From contig SDZD01000036.1 of NCBI GenBank assembly GCA_004172935.1, positions 1 to 64,000 on the forward strand: 64,000 nucleotides of DNA, in the 5' to 3' direction. The stretch's first letter is position 1. Each line of letters opens with the position of its first letter. This DNA is from a bacterium. Its GTDB lineage: Bacteria > Armatimonadota > Abditibacteriia > Abditibacteriales > Abditibacteriaceae. The notes under the pieces were generated by a model. That model searched no databases. It was not told the origin of the DNA and was given only the letters and a program-made list of their open reading frames with translations. Both the position numbers and the translations under genes were made by a program. Positions 53,221 through 63,600 of this stretch are shown here, in pieces.

Positions 53221-56124
53221 ATGATTTTCAATCGTCCGCGAACCTACCTGTTGCTTCCTACTGTCGCCGTTTTGGGAGTGTCGTCTACTGCTGTTTTTGC
53301 TCAAAATTCCCCGCCCCGTGAGCGGCTTTCGCTTGATGCGGATTGGCGCTTTCACAAAGGCGATTTCGCTGATTCAAAGCCATTGGGGCAGGGCTACGTT
53401 TTGCAGAAATGGCGCTGGAAAGCTGGCAAAGATGAAGCGGCTTTGACTGAGGACACTTCGGGGCCAAGTTGGAAAGACGCCGGGCCATCGGACGATGTTT
53501 TCGGGCGGCAACCGGGGTTCGCGTGGTTCAGGGCCACTTTGCCCGCAGTGGATGCGCTCAAGTCTCAACCATTGCTGCGCTTTTCGGGAGTCGATGATAA
53601 TGCGACCGTTTATTTGAACGGGCAAAAGTTGATCTACCACGAAGGGTGGGACAGGGCATTCGAGGTTTCGCTGCAAAACGCCTGGAAAGCGGGTGTGCCC
53701 AATGAATTGGCGGTGCTGGTGGAGAATGGGGCCAACACTGGCGGTATCGGCGAGGCTGGGGTGCGAATCGGGGTTCCGGTTTATTCTTCCGCTACCACCG
53801 TCGCCTTCGATGATTCGGCATGGAGGCGCCTCGATTTGCCACATGACTGGGGCATCGAAGGGCCGTTCGACATCGACTTGCCCGGCGAGACAGCCAAATT
53901 GCCGTGGGTGGGAATAGGTTGGTATCGTAAGGAGTTCACGGTTGCGGCTGCAGAGAAAGGACGCCGTTTTCAGCTGGAAATGGACGGCGCTATGTCGAAC
54001 GCGCAGGTGTGGCTGAACGGGAAACTTATCGGTGGATGGCCTTATGGTTACGCCTCCTGGTCGCTTGACCTGACCCCGGCGATACAGTTCGGTGGGAAGA
54101 ATACGCTGGCGATTCGGCTCGATAACCCGCCCGAATCGTCGCGCTGGTATCCCGGAGGCGGCATTTATCGCGATGTGTGGTTGACCAAAACGGCGCCGCT
54201 GCATGTCGCGCATTGGGGCACGCAGGTTTCGAGCGATGTGGTGGGAACTGGCGCTAAAGTACAGGCCAAAATCACCGTGAAGAACGAGGCCGCTACGGCG
54301 ACCGATTTCCGTCTGGTGAACACCATTCTTGATAGTCAGTTGAAGCCAGTCGGTGAGGTGCAATCGCGCCTTCGTCTGGCTGCTAACAGCTCATCGACGA
54401 GCGCGGCTTCGCTGCAAATCGCACGGGCACAGAAATGGTCGATTGAAAAACCTTACCTGTACACATTGGTGACGAAAGTGATGCGGGGCACGCAGGTCAT
54501 CGACCGTTATGAGACTCCTTTCGGTGTTCGTACTATCGCCTTCTCGGTTAAAAACGGTTTTCAACTGAATGGTCAGCGGGTGCAGATGAACGGCGTTTGT
54601 TTGCATCACGATTTGGGCGCTCTGGGCGCCGCCTGGAACAAGCGGGCGGCGCAGAGGCAACTCGAAATCATGAAGAGCATGGGAGTGAATGCTATCCGCA
54701 CTTCGCACAACCCACCGGCTCCCGGTTTTCTCGATTTGTGTGACCGCATGGGCTTCGTGGTGATGGATGAGTTCACCGATACGTGGAAACAGGCGAAAAA
54801 GCGCAACGGCTACGCCACTCTGTTCGATGAGTGGGCGACCAAGGATATGCGCGCCATGGTGGTGCGCGACCGCAACCACCCCAGCGTCGTATTTTGGAGC
54901 ATTGGCAACGAAATTCCCGAACAGGGCGATACCGTCAACGGGCAGAAGTTGGAGAAGATGTTGGTCGATGTTGCCCACACCGAAGACCCCACCCGCCCCG
55001 CGACCAGTGGCAACGATCAGGTGCCTTCGGGGTATAACGGTTGGCAGAAAATTACCGATGTTTTCGGCTATAACTACAAGCCGTGGGAGTACGCCAAGTT
55101 CCGCAATGCCAACCCGAACATCCCGCTTTACGGCAGCGAAACTTCTTCGGCTATTTCGTCGCGTGGCGAGTATTTCTTCCCTCTCGACAGGCAGACATCG
55201 AATGTGCAGGTCAACTCGTATGATGTGCGCGCCGTGCCGTGGGGATCGACTCCCGACCGCGAATTTCAGGGACAACAAGAGAACCCGTCGGTATTCGGCG
55301 AATTTGTGTGGACAGGCTTCGATTATCTGGGCGAACCAACACCGTATAACTCGGATACCACCACGCTTTCGAACTATGCCGACCCGGTTGAGCGGGCTAA
55401 AGCAGAAGCGCAGTTGAGAGAATTAGGCCGAGTGAAGGTGCCGTCGCGCTCCTCGTACTTTGGCATCGTCGATCTGGCTGGATTCCCCAAAGATCGTTAC
55501 TATCTGTATCAGGCACATTGGCGCCCCAATTTGCCGATGGCGCACATCCTTCCGCATTGGAACTGGTCGGAGCGAGTCGGGCAGGTTACACCCGTTTTCG
55601 TTTACACATCGGGCGATGAGGCCGAACTGTTCCTGAACGGCAAATCGCTGGGACGCAAGAAGAAAGAGCCGATGAACTATCGTTTGCGTTGGGACGACGT
55701 TGTTTACGAGCCGGGGACTGTGCGTGTTGTCGCTTATAAAAATGGCAAAGAGTGGGCGACGGACACAGTAACGACCACCGGCGCGGCTACGAAGATTATG
55801 CTTGAGGCAGACCGTAGTCGCATCGCTAACGATGGCAAAGACCTGTCGTTCGTCACCGTGAAAATCGCTGACCAGAAAGGCGTGATGGTGCCGCGCAGCA
55901 TGAACGACCTGACGTTTTCGTTGACTGGCCCCGGCGAAATCGTGGCGACGGACAACGGTAACGCCATCGACCTGACGACCTTTAGTTCAAAGCAGCGCAA
56001 GGCTTTCAACGGGCTTGCGCTCGTTATCGTGAAGGCGGCGAAGGGCAAGAGCGGCGACATCGTTTTGACCGCCACGACACCGGGATTGAGCGCCAGCTCC
56101 ATTCGCATCAAGACGGCTAAATAA
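53221..56124 (+). CDS. Secreted GH2 beta-galactosidase with DUF4982
   Basis: The 967-aa exported glycosidase has a signal peptide (LLLPTVAVLGVSSTAVFAQ). GH2 sugar-binding and Ig domains follow (WYRKEFTVAAAEKGRRFQLE, LDNPPESSRWYPGGGIYRDV). The barrel has the acid/base Glu in FWSIGNEIPEQG and the nucleophile Glu in VFGEFVWTGFDYLGEPTPYN. After the barrel come DUF4982 (VFVYTSGDEAELFLNGKSLG) and a C-terminal Ig-like domain. The substrate may be beta-galactoside or a related hemicellulose side chain. A terminator and a divergently placed regulator gene follow. Confidence 0.93.
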   Translation: MIFNRPRTYLLLPTVAVLGVSSTAVFAQNSPPRERLSLDADWRFHKGDFADSKPLGQGYVLQKWRWKAGKDEAALTEDTSGPSWKDAGPSDDVFGRQPGFAWFRATLPAVDALKSQPLLRFSGVDDNATVYLNGQKLIYHEGWDRAFEVSLQNAWKAGVPNELAVLVENGANTGGIGEAGVRIGVPVYSSATTVAFDDSAWRRLDLPHDWGIEGPFDIDLPGETAKLPWVGIGWYRKEFTVAAAEKGRRFQLEMDGAMSNAQVWLNGKLIGGWPYGYASWSLDLTPAIQFGGKNTLAIRLDNPPESSRWYPGGGIYRDVWLTKTAPLHVAHWGTQVSSDVVGTGAKVQAKITVKNEAATATDFRLVNTILDSQLKPVGEVQSRLRLAANSSSTSAASLQIARAQKWSIEKPYLYTLVTKVMRGTQVIDRYETPFGVRTIAFSVKNGFQLNGQRVQMNGVCLHHDLGALGAAWNKRAAQRQLEIMKSMGVNAIRTSHNPPAPGFLDLCDRMGFVVMDEFTDTWKQAKKRNGYATLFDEWATKDMRAMVVRDRNHPSVVFWSIGNEIPEQGDTVNGQKLEKMLVDVAHTEDPTRPATSGNDQVPSGYNGWQKITDVFGYNYKPWEYAKFRNANPNIPLYGSETSSAISSRGEYFFPLDRQTSNVQVNSYDVRAVPWGSTPDREFQGQQENPSVFGEFVWTGFDYLGEPTPYNSDTTTLSNYADPVERAKAEAQLRELGRVKVPSRSSYFGIVDLAGFPKDRYYLYQAHWRPNLPMAHILPHWNWSERVGQVTPVFVYTSGDEAELFLNGKSLGRKKKEPMNYRLRWDDVVYEPGTVRVVAYKNGKEWATDTVTTTGAATKIMLEADRSRIANDGKDLSFVTVKIADQKGVMVPRSMNDLTFSLTGPGEIVATDNGNAIDLTTFSSKQRKAFNGLALVIVKAAKGKSGDIVLTATTPGLSASSIRIKTAK

Positions 56125-56148
56125 GAATTGGTGTGACGGAACCCCTAT

Positions 56149-56190
56149 GAAAAAGGCGGTATAAGCGCGTGTGCTTATACCGCCTTTTTC
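56149..56190 (+). terminator. Terminator after GH2 beta-galactosidase
   Basis: GAAAAAGGCGGTATAAGC pairs with GCTTATACCGCCTTTTTC around GCGTGT. Confidence 0.93.
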
Positions 56191-56256
56191 GTGGCATGGG
56201 CCGCTCTGGCAGAATCGTAATTTTTTATTTTTGGTTGATTGGGTAGGTACAGGGGA

Positions 56257-56286
56257 TTGACATCTGATTTTTACCCTGCATAATAA
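56257..56286 (+). promoter_or_regulatory. Sigma70-type promoter of the GntR-LacI gene
   Basis: TTGACA (56257-56262) and TAATAA (56281-56286) are separated by 18 bases, about 50 bases before the regulator start. Confidence 0.55.
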
Positions 56287-56335
56287 ACAATGATTGTATG
56301 TTTTTGCCGCTTTGACATGAGAGCGGGCTTTTCTG

Positions 56336-57400
56336 ATGGCGAAATTTGAGGGAATCATTCAGCTTCTCGAAACGCGCGTTGCGCGTGGCGACTATACGAT
56401 GACGCCTTTTCCGACTGAGCATGGCTTAGCGGAAGAACTCAGCATCAGCCGGACGACGGCTCGCAAGGCGATTGTGCATCTTATCGACGTAGGTTTGCTT
56501 GACCGTGATAGTTCGGGGCGGCCTTCGGTGACTTCCGACCACACCGAGCAGCGCCCGCTGCATATTGGCTTCGTGACTTTCAGTCTTTCTGCGGCTGCAT
56601 TACGTTGGCAGAGTCTTATTGAGCTGTTAGTCAATCAAGCGGGAGGGTTTATGCGCGTCATCACTTTCGTGCATTGGGATGACCCCACTTTGCTTGAAGC
56701 GGTTGAGAGCTTCGACGGAGTGTTTCTTATTCCGCCTGTTGATGAACTCTCGCCGCGAATGGCCGAGCGGCTTTTGCAAGCTCGCGCTCGTATCGTGGTG
56801 TTGGGGGCCAACTTCTCGTCTTCGGGGTTACATGGCATCGAAAACGTTGCGGAGGGTTCAGTCGATGCGTTGCTCGATCATCTGAAAGAGCTTGGGCATC
56901 GCCGTATCACTGCTTTAAATACTGTCCCGGTTGTTCTGGCTATCGAGGAACGTTTGGCTCAGTGGCAGGCATGGCTTTCCCGGCACGGACTACAGGGTGA
57001 ACTGATTAATGAGGCCACTCTTCCGCGTGAGGATTCAAGGCAGAAAGCCTATGAAATCGCCTGTGAGCGACTCGCGAGCGGGGACGGAATGGGAGGCAGC
57101 GCCGTGCTTTGCACCACTCTGCCCGTTGCGCTGGGCGTGATGCGCGCCGTGAACGAGAGTGGAATGATCATGGGACGAGATATTTCGGTGTGTGCCGTCA
57201 ACGACGAAGGTATGGCACAGTTTCTTAATCCTACCCTTACATCGAGTCGCCTTGGTGACCCTGGTAGTGCCGTCCGAGAAGCCATCGAGTGGATGACTGG
57301 CAGCGAATGGGACGGCCCCTTGCTGAAATGCTCGGAAGAGGTCGAGATTTTTGTTGGCGGCTCCACTGGAGCGCCTGTTGCCAGTCTCCAGACCGTGTGA
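56336..57400 (+). CDS. GntR-LacI hybrid sugar-responsive regulator
   Basis: The 354-aa repressor has an N-terminal GntR winged helix (FPTEHGLAEELSISRTTARK, AIVHLIDVGLLDRDSSGRPS). A LacI-type periplasmic-binding sensor follows (LHIGFVTFSLSAAALRWQSL, HLKELGHRRITALNTVP, GRDISVCAVNDEGMAQFLNP). This is the AraR-like architecture used for sugar control in several bacteria. It lies between two GH2 genes on the same strand, 105 bases before the second, and probably regulates one or both. Confidence 0.9.
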   Translation: MAKFEGIIQLLETRVARGDYTMTPFPTEHGLAEELSISRTTARKAIVHLIDVGLLDRDSSGRPSVTSDHTEQRPLHIGFVTFSLSAAALRWQSLIELLVNQAGGFMRVITFVHWDDPTLLEAVESFDGVFLIPPVDELSPRMAERLLQARARIVVLGANFSSSGLHGIENVAEGSVDALLDHLKELGHRRITALNTVPVVLAIEERLAQWQAWLSRHGLQGELINEATLPREDSRQKAYEIACERLASGDGMGGSAVLCTTLPVALGVMRAVNESGMIMGRDISVCAVNDEGMAQFLNPTLTSSRLGDPGSAVREAIEWMTGSEWDGPLLKCSEEVEIFVGGSTGAPVASLQTV

Positions 57401-57505
57401 ATCAAAGCCACAGATTCTCAACTGACAGAACTGCCTCCCCATCGTTAACAAACCCCTTTCTTCGAAAGATAGCCAGTCTCTTAGCTTTTAAGGCTTGAAA
57501 TTACA

Positions 57506-59380
57506 ATGAAAATATCGCTTTGTTCTGCCCTCATGGGGGCAATTTTCTTGTCGGTGGCGCCTTCGGTTTTCGCAGCCCCGTCACAATCCGATGACCGCCG
57601 CGATGGGGTGCCTGTCGCGTTGTTACCTACGCCCTGGACTGAAGAAGCCAAGGCGGCTAAGGTGCCTCTGCCTGAGTATCCACGGCCCCAGATGACCCGT
57701 GCCCGGTGGAGTAATTTGAATGGTGATTGGGATTATGTCGGTGGTGGGGCAGCGCCTAACGTGCTTGCTCAACCCGTTGCACTGCCCCGCTTCGGCGCCA
57801 AGCCTGAACAGATAAAAGTGCCATTCCCCCCCGAAGCCTATCTTTCGGGAATTATGCGGAAGCAGGAAATCAACATGTGGTATCGGCGACGCATCACCGT
57901 GCCGAAGGCATGGAAGGGGCAGCGCGTGTTGCTGCATTTCGGTGCCGTTGATTGCCTGTCGGTGGTGTTTGTGAACGGGCGTTTGGCGGGCAGACACGAA
58001 GGTGGTTGGGATAGTTTTCAGTTCGACATCACGAGTTTGCTGAAGGGGGAAAATAACGAAATTATCGTTGGCGCTCAGGATAAGAACGACGGCTATCATT
58101 CTTGCGGCAAAGATAGCGTGAGCCAGGGCGATTACACGTTTCACTCAGGGATATGGCAGACGGTTTGGCTCGAACCTGTGCCGCAGAATTACATTCAAAA
58201 ACTGACGATTACCCCTGATTTGACTCGTTCCGTCGTCAAGGTGAGCGCGAATGTGGCGTCGGGCGCTCAGGTGCGAGTGTCTGTGACGGCCAACGGCAAA
58301 GCGATTAGCCAGTTGGTGGGGGCCGGGAACAAACAACTGGCTTTGCCCGTTCCCAATGCGCGGTTGTGGTCGCCGACCGACCCGTTTCTCTACAATCTGA
58401 AAGTTCAGCTGCTTGGGCGCGATGGTAAGGTCGCTGATGAAGTGACCAGCTATTTCGGTATGCGCTCTGTGGGGCTGGGCATGGTGGATGGCAAGGTGCG
58501 GCCTTTGCTGAACGGTAAGTTCGTCTTTCAGCTGGGGCCGCTCGATCAGGGCTATTGGCCTGATGGCGTCCAGACGGCGCCGACGGATGCGGCACTGAAA
58601 TTTGATTTGGATGTCACCAAGAAACTCGGCTTTAATCTGGTGCGTAAGCATGGCAAAGTAGAGCCACAGCGTTGGTATTACTGGGCGGACAAAATGGGAT
58701 TGTTGGTTTGGCAGGATATGCCAGCCATGTGGTATCCAGACGATTACCCGGAGCGTGACCGTCCCCAATTCGAGCGGGAGTGGCTGGCGATTATGCGGCA
58801 GTTCCATAACTCGCCATGCATTGTGGCGTGGGTGCCTTTCAATGAGAACTGGGGCGCGTTCGATGTCGCGCGAATCACCGATTGGACGAAAAAGGAAGAC
58901 CCCACGCGGTTGGTGAGTGGTAACAGCGGTTATAACAACGCCCCCGGCTATCGTCCGGCGCCACGCGACCCCGGCAATGGAGATTTCGACGACTTGCATA
59001 TTTACGTTGGGCCGGGACGCCCACCCCAGCCGACCATTCATCGGGCGGCGGCGCTGGGAGAATATGGTGGTGTGGGGTTGGAAGTGCCCGACCACTGGTG
59101 GATAGGGAGACATGACGCCTATCAAATGCAGCCTTCCGTGGCGGCGCTCACTGAGCGTTACGAGGGGCTTCAGGTGGAATTGGGCAAGCTAGTCACCGAT
59201 AGAGGATTGGGAGCGGCGATTTACACGCAGACCACCGATGTCGAACACGAGATAAATGGCTTCCTGACCTACGACCGAAAGTTCGAGAAGATGGATTTCG
59301 GGCGTGTGCGAGCTGCTAACGAAGCTGTGCTACAGGCCGCCAGCAAGCTGAATCAGAACCGAACGGCTCCGCTTAAGTAG
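57506..59380 (+). CDS. Secreted GH2 family glycoside hydrolase
   Basis: The 624-aa exported enzyme is shorter than typical GH2 beta-galactosidases but has the main parts. It has a signal peptide (LMGAIFLSVAPSVFAAP) and a sugar-binding domain (MWYRRRITVPKAWKGQRVLL, HFGAVDCLSVVFVNGRLAGR). A barrel follows with the acid/base Glu in AWVPFNENWGAFD and the probable nucleophile Glu in AAALGEYGGVGLEVPDHWW. The substrate is not predictable. It follows the GntR-LacI regulator directly and ends at a terminator. Confidence 0.9.
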   Translation: MKISLCSALMGAIFLSVAPSVFAAPSQSDDRRDGVPVALLPTPWTEEAKAAKVPLPEYPRPQMTRARWSNLNGDWDYVGGGAAPNVLAQPVALPRFGAKPEQIKVPFPPEAYLSGIMRKQEINMWYRRRITVPKAWKGQRVLLHFGAVDCLSVVFVNGRLAGRHEGGWDSFQFDITSLLKGENNEIIVGAQDKNDGYHSCGKDSVSQGDYTFHSGIWQTVWLEPVPQNYIQKLTITPDLTRSVVKVSANVASGAQVRVSVTANGKAISQLVGAGNKQLALPVPNARLWSPTDPFLYNLKVQLLGRDGKVADEVTSYFGMRSVGLGMVDGKVRPLLNGKFVFQLGPLDQGYWPDGVQTAPTDAALKFDLDVTKKLGFNLVRKHGKVEPQRWYYWADKMGLLVWQDMPAMWYPDDYPERDRPQFEREWLAIMRQFHNSPCIVAWVPFNENWGAFDVARITDWTKKEDPTRLVSGNSGYNNAPGYRPAPRDPGNGDFDDLHIYVGPGRPPQPTIHRAAALGEYGGVGLEVPDHWWIGRHDAYQMQPSVAALTERYEGLQVELGKLVTDRGLGAAIYTQTTDVEHEINGFLTYDRKFEKMDFGRVRAANEAVLQAASKLNQNRTAPLK

Positions 59381-59395
59381 GGCACGTTTTCAATG

Positions 59396-59446
59396 ACGCC
59401 AAAGGGGATAGAGAAAATACCATTCTCTATCCTCTTTGGCGTTTTG
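59396..59446. terminator. Long hairpin terminator between convergent genes
   Basis: ACGCCAAAGGGGATAGAGAA pairs with TTCTCTATCCTCTTTGGCGT around AATACCA, then TTT. The T-rich tails allow termination from both sides. Confidence 0.9.
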
Positions 59447-59454
59447 GGGAGGTG

Positions 59455-60480
59455 TTAGCGCTGCATTTGGACTGCGACGCGCGCCCACTGGCGGGTTTTT
59501 GCCAGAGCGAAGGCCGCATCCAGTTGGTCGAGTGGCAGCGGTGGGCTGACCAGCGATTGCCACGGGAGCGGCGAATTGGCTAGAAATTCGACAGCGCGGT
59601 CGAGGTGGCGCGGGGCATAGTTATGGAATCCGCGCATGGTGGTGCAGCCTCTTATCAAGGCTTCTCCAGTGATGTTGAGCGCCGAATCGGGGTGGGCCAT
59701 GCCGACAAAGAAGTAGTGCCCGCCGGGGCGCAGCAGCTTCATGCCCTCGGCGACGACGGCGGGAACGCCCGCCACTTCGATAACCAGATCGGCGCTTCCA
59801 GCCTCGACTTCGCCGCTGCGGGCGGGTTCTCCGCCGAAGTCTGGGACTTTGGCGAGGCGTCCCGCGTCGACATCGACGACTATTACACGCTCGATGCCAG
59901 CATCGCGTAGCAGGGCGCAGGCGTGCAAGCCCAACAAACCTGCGCCCTGAATGATGGCAACGCGACAGGGGGAGGGCAGGGTTTCGGTGACGGCTACCAT
60001 AGTGGCTAACGAGCAGTTCGCCGAAGCCGCGACGCTATCGGAGACGGAGTCGGGTATCTCGACCAGATGAGTGCCGGGACGCAGCACGACATGGGTGCCA
60101 TATGTCCCGTTCAAGCCGCTTCCGGTGGCCAGTGCCGCGTGGCCGTATTTGAAGAGCTGACGACATTTCTGCGGCAAATCCCACTGGGTACAGGCGGCGC
60201 AATGCCCACAGCTATCGGCCAGAGTCCAAGTCACTCGTCGTCCTCGCCACTCTTCGCGGCCAGCGCCTACGGCCACGACATGGCCCACTCCTTCGTGACC
60301 TAGCACACAGGGCGTTGGCTCCTGGCGCTTGCCCGCTACGGTGTGCAGGTCGGAACCACATATCGTGGCTAAGGCTATTTCAACAAGCACTTCTCCCGTT
60401 GCTAACTGTTCCGGTACAGGCCACTCTTCGAGGCGAAACGCTTGCCCTGCCTTATCGAATATCGCGATACGTGCATTCAT
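59455..60480 (-). CDS. Zinc-dependent alcohol dehydrogenase (medium chain)
   Basis: The 341-aa cytoplasmic MDR enzyme has the catalytic zinc residues in TICGSDLHTV and LGHEGVGHVVAVG. The structural zinc Cys lie in DSCGHCAACTQWDLPQKCR. The Rossmann domain is at VAIIQGAGLLGLHACALLRD. The text QWDLPQKCRQLFKYGHAAL and the later GTYGTHVVLRPGTHLVEIPD match the group annotated as phosphonate-catabolism-associated alcohol dehydrogenase. No phosphonate gene is near, so here it more likely oxidises a sugar alcohol or similar product of the surrounding glycosidases. Confidence 0.88.
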   Translation of the reverse strand: MNARIAIFDKAGQAFRLEEWPVPEQLATGEVLVEIALATICGSDLHTVAGKRQEPTPCVLGHEGVGHVVAVGAGREEWRGRRVTWTLADSCGHCAACTQWDLPQKCRQLFKYGHAALATGSGLNGTYGTHVVLRPGTHLVEIPDSVSDSVAASANCSLATMVAVTETLPSPCRVAIIQGAGLLGLHACALLRDAGIERVIVVDVDAGRLAKVPDFGGEPARSGEVEAGSADLVIEVAGVPAVVAEGMKLLRPGGHYFFVGMAHPDSALNITGEALIRGCTTMRGFHNYAPRHLDRAVEFLANSPLPWQSLVSPPLPLDQLDAAFALAKTRQWARVAVQMQR

Positions 60481-60652
60481 ATCTAACTAGAGTAAAGGGA
60501 CTTTATTTTAATTAAATTAAATGCCGAATCTTCGCTTTAGGCTCGATATATATTGACGGCTACTTTACCGCTGGGCGCTCTTCTTACAGCGAATAGAGGG
60601 AGAATGTAATATTTGGCTATGGCTATGCCCATTCGGGGAAGTTGGTGGCAGT

Positions 60653-63600
60653 TCAGGAGGGAGTTGGCACGATGTCCAGTTTTCCGAGGGAGATGAAGGG
60701 GTTGCCGCGATGGCCAGATAGGATTTTTAGTTTCAGGTAACGCGCCGTCACTGGTTTCGAGAACGAAATGGTCTGAGATTCGGGGGAGTCGGGAAGTCTG
60801 GTTTTCGCGACGGGATTGCCCCAATCCTTAGTGTCGTCTGTGCAGTACACCTCGCAATCGGCGATGCGCCCGTTATCATTGCCATCTTGTCGTGCGAGGA
60901 CTGTTAACCCTTTGAGCGATATTTGGCGTCCCGCGTCAATGACTACTTCATGTGGTAATGGAGCGGCCTGGGGTTCCCATTCCGTATGCCAGAATGTGCC
61001 CTCATCGTCGTTCAAGATGTTGCTTGCGGCGTAGCCGGGGGCTTCGCTATCGGCGGAGATGACTTTGGTCCCCATAGTGCCGAGTCGGTTGGAGTAGGGA
61101 GTGAGCCATTCATCCAACTTCTCCATCGGGAGTTGCGATTGTGGGCGGAATTTGTCGGAGCCGATGTAGTTGTAGAGGCTGGTGAGCAGTTGGCGGGCAA
61201 CGGGGCGATTGCCCAAGTCGCTGCTTAAATCAATGGAGCAAAAGAGAAGTTTGCCTTGACCAACCTTCGCCTCGAAGAGATTGCCGAGCATGTGGTTGCG
61301 TGAGAAGTTATCGACGACATGGACGAGGGGGCGAAAGCCAATTGGGGCATCATCCATGATGATGGGTTTCGAGCGTTCGAGCAAGTCCCACCATTGCCAG
61401 TTGTTGTTCATCTCGGTTGGGAACTGAGCCAGGGCTGGATGTTTGGGATCGCAAAGGAGGCTCATGGTGCATGGCATTTGGCTCGGAAACCAAACCGGAC
61501 TCCAGAAGACTGGCCGCATGGCGCCGGGGAGGGTGTGCTTCGAGGACAGATTTAAAGTCGAGATGAAAACCGTTTTTCCTGCTGCCAGCGCGGTTTTGGC
61601 AGAGTCGTCCCACTGTTTGTAGATCACAATGTTTTTGGGGGGAACAGGCGCTTGAGCAGCCCCCGCATAGATCCAAATCTCCCATGAATTCGAATATTGC
61701 GTGCCGGGTAACGAAACCGTTACGGTGAATTTTCCCGGCGCCCGCAAACTGGCTAACGGCGCATGAATAGCGCCCGCGTCGGTCACTGTTCCGGTCGGTA
61801 ATGCTTTTTGTGGCAATGAACCGGAGGCGACCACTTTGCCCTGTGAATCTTGGATGCTCCAGAACGGGCGAACGCTCGGCATATCGGCAGCGCCGTATTG
61901 CGCGACCTGAACCGTTGCGTCGAAGTTTTCGTTGGTTGTGAATGTGCGTTTTGGCATTCGCAGCAGTGGCACTACGGGGGCGCAATAGCGCCGGAACTGC
62001 TGTGGCGTGACGAAGCCCTTGGAGTCCCAAAACTCATCGAGCGGGCCAACGAGGGCAGTTCCCTGAGTGGGGTAGTCGTGCATGTCCAACAGCGAAAAGC
62101 CAGCGTAGCCTCTGGTGCGGAGCAGCACTTCTATTTCTTCTTTGTAGAGCAAGGTCGCGAGTTTTCCGCTGGCCTCGATGTATTTCGGCGCCAAATCAAT
62201 CAAGTGCTTTTTTCGTAGATCATCGTAGACCATCTCGAAATTCTTCAAGCGCATTACGCCGGTGTATTTCTTCTCGGTGAGGGCGTCGGGGAAATAGCCC
62301 CACTGGCCTATCTCGTGGCCGATGATGGGCCGGGAATTATCGGCCACGACCCCACTTAAGTCGCGCTCGGTGGCTGGGCCGCCGATGCCGCGCCCGTCGG
62401 TGATTTCAGTCCACTGGCGGTTGGGAGTTGGGCTTCCTGAGGAGGCCGAGGAGTAGAGATGGCGCGAGTCATGTTCGATGAGGGCGTCGATATGCTTTGT
62501 TAGCAATGCCTGGTTGCCACCGTATTCGTTGCCAATCGTCATGAGGCAGAACGAAGGATGGTTGCCGTAAGTGTCCAGAATGCGCCGCATCTCGGCCTGG
62601 GTGAAGGCGTCGCGAACGGGGTCGCCTACATCGACGTTCGCCTGTGGCGCTTCGATCTGGAGTAGGATGCCTTCTTCGTCTGCTACTGCGAATGCGGCTT
62701 CTGGTGGGCACCAAGAGTGAAACCGCATGTGGTTGAGGCCATACGATTTTATGATTCGGTAAATCCGGCGCCATGCGGCGGCATCGGTTGGTGGATAGCC
62801 CGTCAACGGCCAAATCGAGCATTCGAGCGTGCCACGCAGAAAGAGAGGGCGCCCATTCATGGTGAATTGAGTGCCTTTGATGGACAAATCGCGCATTCCG
62901 AAGCGAACCGTGCGCATGTCTTCTCCGAGACGCACAGAAAGTTGGCTCAGGTTGGGAGAAAATTCGTTCCAGAGTTTGGCCTTGCTCATGTCGAGGTTGG
63001 TTTCGACCTCGCCGCCGCTGGCTGTCCAGTTGGTCGCGACCGTCTGGCTACCGATTTTCACCTCGCCTTTACCCGGTTGCCCTGTGCTATTGCCGATTTT
63101 GACGACTACTCGCGCCGTCATTTGGCCGACGTTTGGGTAGACCTGCACGTTATCAATCCAGACGGGTGGTTTGGCCCACAGTTCGATGCGGCCAATGATG
63201 CCGTTCATGTTGCCGGGGGTGCCGCCGAAAAGAGCTGAGACGAACGTGCCAAGCCATATTTTGACGGTGTTATCCACGCATATCGTCAATTGATGGCGTC
63301 CCGGTGTTATGTTGGTGCCGAGGTTATAAAGATGGGGCGCGATAAGGCTATCCTGTGAGCCGACCTGCTTGCCGTCGAGCCACACGGTCGTAGTCCAACG
63401 GCAACGCTCCAGAAAAAGGGTGAGCTGTTTGCCTTTCCAGTTGGCAGGGACTTCGATGTCGCGGCGATACCAGGCCGGGCCAGCGTAATCGTAGAGACGG
63501 TATGGGCCGGAGAGATCGGGCTTCTTGGTGTTTTTAGGCCCCAGTCCGGCATCGTCCATTGTGCCGGGTAAACGGATTGTTTCCGTCAACTTGTCGGGAG

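Noticed and set aside
54391..55278. 295-codon minus-strand frame opposite GH2
   Set aside because: It overlaps the GH2 catalytic barrel and shows no domain.
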